From Synechococcales cyanobacterium 340R_concoct_173_sub (GTDB lineage: Bacteria > Cyanobacteriota > Cyanobacteriia > Leptolyngbyales > Leptolyngbyaceae): a stretch of 11,252 nucleotides of DNA. The position numbers and the translations under genes were made by a program. Below are positions 1-5,401 of this stretch, in pieces. The notes beneath the pieces are model-generated. The model did no database searches, was not told the origin of the DNA, and saw only the letters and a program-made list of their open reading frames with translations. Where the stretch lies: NCBI GenBank assembly GCA_025354065.1, contig JANXNM010000276.1:1-11252 (forward strand). Reading direction: 5' to 3'. Every line of letters begins with the position of its first letter. Positions within the stretch are counted from its first letter, which is position 1.

Positions 1-121
1 TTACTTATGGTAAGTAAATGCAATCTAAAATCCCTTGTTCGTTAGAGCCGTTTTTTCTCAGCTTACAGCTCTTTTTTAGGTTAAATATGACTTCTAAATG
101 CATTTAAATTCACAGTGTAAA

Positions 122-144
122 ATGTAGTAACGTAGCTACTACAT
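122..144. repeat. 8-bp inverted repeat with 7-nt spacer
   Basis: ATGTAGTA (122-129) is followed by a 7-nt spacer and its exact complement TACTACAT (137-144). The spacer overlaps a second palindrome, GTAGCTAC (132-139). The layout could be a DNA operator or a small RNA hairpin. No T-tract follows on either strand, so it is not an ordinary terminator. Confidence 0.5.
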
Positions 145-349
145 ACACTTAATTTCACGCAAATTTTATATACATCGCCATTAAAATACAGCGTTTAGTT
201 TATTCGATCGTTTAACGAATTTATAATTTCTTCATATCTAGGTATTCTAAAAATTATTTTCTGACTTTAAGTCATTGTTCCCAAGTTATTATTTTTAACG
301 GAATTGTACTTTGTGTTTCTTACAGTTTTAATATAATTTTCAAGAATAA

Positions 350-388
350 TTTGCAATCTTTCTTAATAAAAAGGATGAGGATTGCAAA
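350..388. repeat. 9-bp inverted repeat in the AT-rich leader
   Basis: TTTGCAATC (350-358) and GATTGCAAA (380-388) are exact reverse complements separated by 21 nt. It could form a hairpin in an RNA from either strand, or be a binding site for a dimeric regulator. No U-run follows closely on the plus strand. The role is unknown. Confidence 0.45.
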
Positions 389-557
389 ATTTGCTAACCT
401 CACCCATAAATTTTTCGCGTTCACTCTTGAATAAGACCGTTATAAACAATCTTATAGAATGTTGTTTTAAGTTTACATGTGTTTACATAAAATGGGAAGA
501 GGTTGCGGGTTGTAAGGGCAGAATTGGCAAGCATGTTCGGCAACTTTATCGCTTCGG

Positions 558-585
558 TCTTCGTCATTAAATCTTCGTCATTAAA
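558..585. repeat. Perfect 14-bp tandem duplication
   Basis: The unit TCTTCGTCATTAAA occurs twice back to back with no mismatch (558-571 and 572-585). It lies about 100 bp upstream of the start chosen for the TonB-like gene. It may be a recent slippage duplication or a doubled binding site; the sequence does not decide between them. Confidence 0.7.
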
Positions 586-682
586 CATGCTATGGCATAT
601 TAGAGATTTGAGCTGTTATCTTTACTCTATCTTATCTGAAATCCTGTATTGTGTTGGCGAGAGAGACTGGGAGTCCTGTTTT

Positions 683-1834
683 ATGAGTCGGATGAATGCA
701 GCTTGGTCGAATTCAGAGCGGTGGACAGAGGCGGTCCCTGAGGTTTTCAAGCAGCCGATGACGATCGCGTTTGGGGGTGCAATTTTGGCCCATGCAATTT
801 TTTTCTTAGGGCTACCTATTGTTGCAGGTAAAGATAATCAGCCAAGCATTGCAGACACGCCTCTAGTTCAGCTAAGCCCCCAAGAGCTGTCTCTAGTTCC
901 GCCTGATGTGACCCAATCTAAATTTCCTGCTGGGACGCTTTTACCGACTACCACTGGCTTGCTTACGCCATCCACTCTTTCGCCATCCACTCTTTCACCA
1001 TCCTTGCCACCCCTTGATTCTGGAACTACATTTACACCTGGGATTAATTTTGGTTTGTCGAGTGGCTCGTCATCTTCTAGAAGTATCGACTCGGATAGTG
1101 GTTCGTCTACCAGCAGTGGAACTATTTTGTCGTTAGAAGCTGAAAGAAAGAAATTAGAACTAGAGGTTGCTAGGAAAGCGTCCGCTAAACAAGCAGAGGA
1201 TCAGAAACTTGCAGATAATGTAAGGTCGAATAAACCTATTGGAGATCTGCCTTCGACAGATCCAATGCCTCCGAGTAGAGAGGCCGGGAAACCCCTGTCA
1301 CCCTCCTACACTCCAGCTACGCCACTTCCATCCGCCACGCCACGCCCGAGTAATCAAGAAATAATTGCCGCCAACCCCAGAAACTATGACCTTGACCCGA
1401 AGCAAACAGGCCCAACGATCGGATTTAGCCTACAGCAAGTGATCGGTAATTGGCAGACTAAGCCCGATTCAAAAGAAAGAGAAATTTACAGTAGTTTGCA
1501 AAAACCGCCTGAACAATTTCAAGTTGATACTCAGACTAAAACACTCCCTTATCCTGTGCAGGTCAATAAACAACTGGTTGCTGTGATTCCTGATTACGCT
1601 CAGAAAGTAAAGGAAGGAAAAGAGACTAATGGCAAAGCGATCGTAGGTATTGCACTAGATGTCCAAGGAAAATTTGTATCTGAGCCAAGTATTATTCAAA
1701 GCACTGGCTATCCTGTTTTAGATGCCTATGCGATCGAATATGTCAGATCTCGAATGTTTCCAGTTACAGGTCGTAGTGGACTCTACATTATGGTGATTCC
1801 GATCGACCCACCTGTAAGCAAACCCGTCTCATAG
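683..1834 (+). CDS. TonB C-terminal domain protein (energy transducer TonB family)
   Basis: A 383-residue membrane-anchored protein with TonB-like architecture. A short cytoplasmic N-terminus is followed by one hydrophobic segment at about 27-48. Then comes a long Ser/Thr/Pro-rich region (about 60-145) with a TLSPS repeat, a charged, probably coiled-coil stretch (148-180), a second Pro-rich linker (190-225) and a C-terminal domain at about 317-375. That domain shows the TonB pattern: GKAIVGIALDVQGK, then an SxGYPVLDAYA core and a final beta strand. TonB proteins couple inner-membrane energy to outer-membrane transporters through ExbB/ExbD, which are not encoded here, so the partner is unknown. 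I chose the ATG at 683 because GGGAG (669-673) precedes it by 9 nt and the membrane segment then sits near the N-terminus. The frame is open back to a TTG at 503, but that extension looks non-coding. The family assignment is good; the substrate is unknown. Confidence 0.8.
   Translation: MSRMNAAWSNSERWTEAVPEVFKQPMTIAFGGAILAHAIFFLGLPIVAGKDNQPSIADTPLVQLSPQELSLVPPDVTQSKFPAGTLLPTTTGLLTPSTLSPSTLSPSLPPLDSGTTFTPGINFGLSSGSSSSRSIDSDSGSSTSSGTILSLEAERKKLELEVARKASAKQAEDQKLADNVRSNKPIGDLPSTDPMPPSREAGKPLSPSYTPATPLPSATPRPSNQEIIAANPRNYDLDPKQTGPTIGFSLQQVIGNWQTKPDSKEREIYSSLQKPPEQFQVDTQTKTLPYPVQVNKQLVAVIPDYAQKVKEGKETNGKAIVGIALDVQGKFVSEPSIIQSTGYPVLDAYAIEYVRSRMFPVTGRSGLYIMVIPIDPPVSKPVS
968..997 (+). repeat. 15-bp in-frame tandem repeat in the TonB-like gene
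   Basis: Two adjacent 15-bp units, CCATCCACTCTTTCG and CCATCCACTCTTTCA, differ only at the last base. They encode repeated Pro-Ser-Thr-Leu-Ser units in the Pro/Ser-rich periplasmic linker. Because 15 is a multiple of three, copy-number change would alter linker length without a frameshift. Confidence 0.75.
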
Positions 1835-1881
1835 AGTATGATTCGTCCCTTGTTTTGCAAAATCATTTGACAACAACGATC

Positions 1882-3267
1882 GTGACTGAATTTCGCCCCT
1901 CATCTCCTATTAATCGTGCCCGTGCGAGTCTGCGCCAAACGGTGGTGAGCTACTCGCAACATTTACGATCGGCTAAAAAGCGAATGCCTAATCCACGGCT
2001 CGAAACACAACTCGAAGCTGAACTTGCCAAACTGAATACAACACTCACCAAGATCGATCGTAACGTTGTTCGACTGGCTGTGTTTGGGTTGGTGAGTCGG
2101 GGGAAATCAGCGGTGATTAATGCGCTGTTGGGTGAAGATTTATTGGAGACCGGGCCAATTAATGGTGTTACTCAAACGCCTCAGGTCATTCAATGGCAGC
2201 CCGGTGGACTATTGACCGAGAGTGCGATCGCAACCACCAACGTCGCCACGGCGCAAATTGAATTAATAGATACGCCGGGGCTAGATGAAATTGATGGGCA
2301 AGCGCGGGCTGAAATGGCGCAAGATGTGGCGCAGCAGGCTGATTTGATCTTGTTTGTTGTGTCGGGTGATTTAACTCGGACTGAATTTAAGGCATTGTGT
2401 GACTTGCGATCGGCTCAGAAACCTCTGATTTTAGTTTTTAACAAAATTGACTTATATCCCGATCGGCAGCGCAATGAAATCTATGAAAGTTTGGCTAGTT
2501 TAGAGAGTTTTATTGGGGAAGGCAATTCGCTGCGACAAATGTTGTCACGGGATGAGATTGTGTTGATTGCGGCTAATCCTGCTCCTATGAAGGTCAGAAT
2601 TGAGCAGCCTGATGGTTCCATTCGTTTTGAATGGGAAAAATTTCCGCCGCAGATTGGGGAATTGAAAGCGAAGATTTTGGCGATTTTAAACCAAGAAGGA
2701 CAATCACTTTTAGCATTAAATGCCCTAACCCAAGCCCGATCGGCAGAAGAACGAATGGTGGAGACTATTGTGACGGCCCGCGAGACCGAAGCCGAAGCCT
2801 TAATTTGGAAATTTGTGCGATATAAATCAATAGCCGTCGCCGCCAATCCAATTCCAGGACTTGATTGGATCGGTGGAACTGTGAGTGATTTACTCATGAT
2901 TCGGGCTTTAGCGGAATTGTATGGCTTTCCGTTGACGCGTTATGAAGCGGGCCGGGTGTTGACGGCGATCGTGGGTAGTTCGTTGGGGATGCTAGTCGGA
3001 GAAGTCTGTAGCAGCATTGTGTTAAGTGCAGGGAAAGTAGTCAGCGCTGTGTCGAGTGAGATGCCGATCGGAAGTTATGCGGGTGTTGCGGCGGTACAAG
3101 CTGGAGTGGCCGGGTATGGCGCTTATGCAGTGGGTAGGGCTGCCCAAGTGTATTTAGAGCGGGGCTGTACTTGGGGCGATCAGGGTGCAAACACGGTAAT
3201 TCAAGATGTTTTAAGTCAAATTGAACCCAATACTATTCTGTGGAGAATTCGTAGTGAACTATTTTAA
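1882..3267 (+). CDS. Dynamin/Era-like GTPase with DUF697-type C-terminus
   Basis: A 461-residue GTP-binding protein. The G1/P-loop is GLVSRGKS (69-76), the candidate G2 Thr is T97, G3 is DTPGLDE (130-136), G4 is NKID (187-190), and an IAANP stretch (229-233) sits where G5 belongs. The C-terminal third (about 315-430) has the NPIPGLDWIGG stretch and the glycine/alanine-rich amphipathic segments I associate with DUF697 proteins. It probably associates with or remodels membrane. The cellular role of cyanobacterial members is not established to my knowledge. No ATG start is available. The GTG at 1882 puts the conserved INRARASLRQ stretch near residue 10. In-frame TTGs at 1855 and 1867 are alternatives, and no clear Shine-Dalgarno decides between them. 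It follows the TonB-like gene by 47 bp and may share its transcript. Confidence 0.8.
   Translation: MTEFRPSSPINRARASLRQTVVSYSQHLRSAKKRMPNPRLETQLEAELAKLNTTLTKIDRNVVRLAVFGLVSRGKSAVINALLGEDLLETGPINGVTQTPQVIQWQPGGLLTESAIATTNVATAQIELIDTPGLDEIDGQARAEMAQDVAQQADLILFVVSGDLTRTEFKALCDLRSAQKPLILVFNKIDLYPDRQRNEIYESLASLESFIGEGNSLRQMLSRDEIVLIAANPAPMKVRIEQPDGSIRFEWEKFPPQIGELKAKILAILNQEGQSLLALNALTQARSAEERMVETIVTARETEAEALIWKFVRYKSIAVAANPIPGLDWIGGTVSDLLMIRALAELYGFPLTRYEAGRVLTAIVGSSLGMLVGEVCSSIVLSAGKVVSAVSSEMPIGSYAGVAAVQAGVAGYGAYAVGRAAQVYLERGCTWGDQGANTVIQDVLSQIEPNTILWRIRSELF
2224..2231. repeat. Full HIP1 octamer GCGATCGC
   Basis: This is the only complete HIP1 octamer I found in the window. The central CGATCG hexamer is very frequent elsewhere, usually with other flanks such as GCGATCGG or ACGATCGT. 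HIP1 enrichment is a known hallmark of many cyanobacterial genomes. Confidence 0.7.
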
Positions 3268-3316
3268 TTCATTTAAAAAATCAATAAGGATTCAAAAATC
3301 ATCAACAACAGGTAAA

Positions 3317-3359
3317 TAATAAAAATAAGAGCCAAAATCAGGCGAGTGACTTTAGCTCT
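3317..3359 (-). terminator. Intrinsic terminator of prs, possibly bidirectional
   Basis: Positions 3328-3340 and 3347-3359 form a 13-bp stem around the 6-nt loop 3341-3346. Read on the minus strand the stem is fully paired, counting G-U pairs, and is followed by TATTTTTATT, a good U-rich tail about 55 nt after the prs stop codon. On the plus strand the same stem has weaker pairing and is followed by TTAGGTTTT, so it may also stop transcripts from the GTPase gene. It lies between two convergent genes, where a shared terminator is expected. Confidence 0.75.
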
Positions 3360-3414
3360 TTAGGTTTTAAACCAACTCAACGGATTATTGGTGACGCATT
3401 TAGTAAGGGATCCG

Positions 3415-4410
3415 TTAGCTGCGGAACATGCTACTTACAGAACAGTCCTCATGCACCCGTGAAATCGTCTCACCGATTAATCCGGCTACAGACAAAATTC
3501 GTAATTGAGGGAATCGGTTTTCCGGCTCGATCGGAATTGTATTGGTCACAATTACCTCCTCAAGGCAACCATTAGACAGACGTTCGATCGCAGGCGGCGA
3601 AAACACTGCATGGGTCGCGCAAGCATACACTTGACGAGCGCCCTGTTCTCGTAATACCCGTGCGCCTTCAGTAATGGTTCCCGCTGTATCGATCATGTCA
3701 TCGACCAACACCGCTGTTTTGCCTGCGACATCACCCACCACATTCATCACTTCTGCGACATTGTGGGCTTGACGACGCTTGTCAATAATTGCTAGGGGCG
3801 CGTCTCCAAGACGGCTGGCAAATGCACGAGCACGGGCAACACCCCCGACATCGGGCGAAACCACAACGAGATCTTCTAGATTTTTACTCTTGATATATTC
3901 GACAATCGTGGGCGATCCATAGACATGATCTACCGGGATGTCAAAATATCCTTGAATTTGAGAAGAATGCAAGTCCATGGCGATGATCCGATTCGCCCCG
4001 GCTTTTGTCAAAAGATTTGCGGCGAGTTTAGCGGTGATAGATTCACGTCCGGCGGTCTTACGATCGGCACGAGCATAACCGTAGTAGGGCAACACTGCCG
4101 TAATCTGTCTTGCTGATGCTCGTTTGCAAGCATCAATCATAATCATCAACTCCATTAGATGATCATTTACCGGACGACAAGTCGGCTGCATGATGTAGAC
4201 ATCACACCCACGAATAGATTCTAAAATCTGAACATAAATCTCACCATCAGCAAAACTCTTCCGAATCATAGGAGTGAGTTCGATACCTAGATAACGAGCC
4301 ACCTCATTGGCCAACATGGGATTCGAGGTTCCAGACAAAAGGCAGAGACGGTTGTTGTCAGATGACATTATCGGAACGGTCGGGAAAGTCAAAGTTGCAG
4401 AACGAATCAC
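3415..4410 (-). CDS. prs: Ribose-phosphate pyrophosphokinase (PRPP synthetase)
   Basis: A 331-residue cytosolic enzyme that transfers pyrophosphate from ATP to ribose 5-phosphate, giving PRPP for purine, pyrimidine, NAD, histidine and tryptophan synthesis. Hallmarks of class I PRPP synthetases are present. FADGEIYVQI lies at 53-62. The family signature DLHSSQIQGYF begins at 146 and is completed by PVD at 159-161. The flexible-loop KRRQ is at 211-214. The PRPP/ribose-phosphate loop VLVDDMIDTAGT is at 234-245. The length is typical. I keep the GTG start at 4410 because MIRSATL is, from memory, conserved at the N-terminus of cyanobacterial homologues, and GAGGG lies about 8 nt upstream. The alternative ATG (codon 15, at 4368) would remove that conserved start. 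The gene is transcribed alone, convergent with the GTPase gene and divergent from yqeY. Confidence 0.96.
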   Translation of the reverse strand: MIRSATLTFPTVPIMSSDNNRLCLLSGTSNPMLANEVARYLGIELTPMIRKSFADGEIYVQILESIRGCDVYIMQPTCRPVNDHLMELMIMIDACKRASARQITAVLPYYGYARADRKTAGRESITAKLAANLLTKAGANRIIAMDLHSSQIQGYFDIPVDHVYGSPTIVEYIKSKNLEDLVVVSPDVGGVARARAFASRLGDAPLAIIDKRRQAHNVAEVMNVVGDVAGKTAVLVDDMIDTAGTITEGARVLREQGARQVYACATHAVFSPPAIERLSNGCLEEVIVTNTIPIEPENRFPQLRILSVAGLIGETISRVHEDCSVSSMFRS

Positions 4411-4811
4411 ATCAAGCCCTCAAACGCTTTGAACACAAAGTTAGCATCGGGATTTAGGGACTCCCAGATGATGAAATAAACACATGAAAAACTAAGTCCT
4501 AAAAGATGTAAAAACAGATCTAAAGGAAATTGATTTTAGCGCGAAATCGTCAGCGCAAAATTACAACCGGATAAAATTAAGATATTCACGTCTAGCGATC
4601 GAGCCTTCGATATATTACTAGAGTCCCGCTAAATCTTGCCGTACAAAATTTTTGAATCAGAGTTAAATGTAGATTCCTAAAAATCAACCGCTTGACTTAT
4701 TTCATAGACTTAGCTTACCCATGGACAGATGATAATGGCCTAGAGTCTTAAATGACCTAGAGACCGATAAGATGCTGGTGAGATTGTTCGTGAACCCAGG
4801 AAAATGAAATC
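4411..4811. promoter_or_regulatory. Divergent intergenic region between prs and yqeY
   Basis: This 401-bp stretch has no gene and must hold the start signals for prs (minus) and yqeY (plus). On the plus strand GATAAT (4731-4736) is a good -10 match about 75 bp before yqeY, but no clear -35 lies 16-18 bp upstream; TTGACT at 4692-4697 is too far away. On the minus strand a TAAAAT hexamer near 4537 (in the TTTTAGCGCG stretch) is a weak -10 candidate for prs. Three CTAGAG motifs (4619-4624, 4740-4745, 4757-4762) sit on the yqeY side. Promoter assignments here are tentative. Confidence 0.35.
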
Positions 4812-5267
4812 ATGACCTTAATCGATCGTATTACCGAAAATATTAAAACAGCCATGAAAGCCAAGGATAAAATCCGGCTAGAAACATTTCGTAGCATTAA
4901 AAAAGTGCTGATCGAAAAAGAAGTTAGCGTGCGTCCCAGTGGTCAAACTGAACTGACTCCTGAGCAAGAAATGGATGCACTGGTGGCGATCTCAAAACAG
5001 CGCCGGGATTCAATAGAGCAATACACCAAAGGTAACCGTCCAGATTTAGCCGAGATTGAAGCCTTAGAACTGGCCATCATTGAAGAATTTTTGCCGTCTC
5101 AGCTTTCGGATGATGAAATCGCTGCGGCGATCGATGCCATTATTGCCAAAGTGGGAGCGACTAGCGCCAAGGATCTGGGCAAAGTGATGGGGCCAGCCAT
5201 GCAGCAGCTCAAGGGAAAAGCTGACGGTAAAAAGGTTCAGGATGCCGTGAAGTCGAGGCTCAGCTAA
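4812..5267 (+). CDS. GatB/YqeY domain protein
   Basis: A 151-residue stand-alone YqeY-type protein. This domain resembles the tRNA-binding tail of GatB, the amidotransferase subunit that converts Glu-tRNA(Gln) to Gln-tRNA(Gln). The biochemical role of the free-standing form is not settled; a tRNA-related role is an inference from homology. The N-terminal helix (LIDRITENIKTAMKAKD), the RLETFRSIKKVLIEKEV stretch, the central QRRDSIEQY motif near 64-72 and the C-terminal VMGPAMQQLKGKADG (125-139) all fit the family, as does the length. The start at 4812 is preceded by AGGA at 4798-4801. An ATG at 4804 in another frame ends after three codons. The gene is followed after 134 bp by the kinase gene, with a hairpin between them. 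Confidence 0.9.
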   Translation: MTLIDRITENIKTAMKAKDKIRLETFRSIKKVLIEKEVSVRPSGQTELTPEQEMDALVAISKQRRDSIEQYTKGNRPDLAEIEALELAIIEEFLPSQLSDDEIAAAIDAIIAKVGATSAKDLGKVMGPAMQQLKGKADGKKVQDAVKSRLS

Positions 5268-5295
5268 GACCATATTTGCTGAATTCGATCGTTCA

Positions 5296-5334
5296 TGAGT
5301 GCGGACTCGTAAATTTAGGATCCCGCCGCACTCA
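5296..5334. repeat. Perfect 9-bp inverted repeat after yqeY
   Basis: TGAGTGCGG (5296-5304) and CCGCACTCA (5326-5334) are exact complements around a 21-nt spacer, starting 28 bp after the yqeY stop. The GC-rich stem would fold stably in RNA. No U-run follows in either direction, so it is not a standard intrinsic terminator. It may be a transcript-end or processing hairpin, or an operator in front of the kinase gene. Confidence 0.6.
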
Positions 5335-5401
5335 CAAAATCCGTTCGAAACCTAGTGCAAAGCAGTAAACTTGGATAGATTTTAAAAGTCCCCTCGTATC
5401 T

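Larger units (their letters stand above)
1..682. other. AT-rich intergenic region, no convincing gene
   Basis: I find no credible protein gene in this stretch. The only open frames begin with TTG, lack a Shine-Dalgarno sequence and match nothing I recognise. The region is strongly AT-rich compared with the genes to its right. It contains inverted repeats at 1-17, 122-144 and 350-388, a 12-bp palindrome at 95-106 and a perfect 14-bp tandem duplication at 558-585. A TATAAT hexamer lies at 332-337 without a good -35 partner at 16-18 bp, and such matches are expected in AT-rich DNA. The last 100 bp or so presumably carry the promoter and leader of the TonB-like gene at 683. A small RNA cannot be excluded. 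Confidence 0.6.

Noticed and set aside
89..101. GACTTCTAAATGC repeated exactly at 9249-9261
   Set aside because: One shared 13-mer between positions 9 kb apart is about what chance gives in a window this size.
382..570. A 62-codon open frame starting with TTG in the AT-rich leader
   Set aside because: No Shine-Dalgarno, a poor start codon, a composition rich in Cys/Asn/Ile like translated AT-rich DNA, and no recognisable family.
503..682. N-terminal extension of the TonB-like gene from a TTG
   Set aside because: The ATG at 683 has a good GGGAG and puts the membrane segment near the N-terminus; the extension crosses the tandem duplication and looks non-coding.
1867..1872. TTGACA as a -35 box for the GTPase gene
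   Set aside because: No acceptable -10 lies 16-18 bp downstream, and the position overlaps the likely start of the gene.
4692..4697. TTGACT as a -35 box for yqeY
   Set aside because: The only good -10 match (GATAAT, 4731) is 33 bp away, and the hexamer at the correct spacing (TTACCC) is poor.
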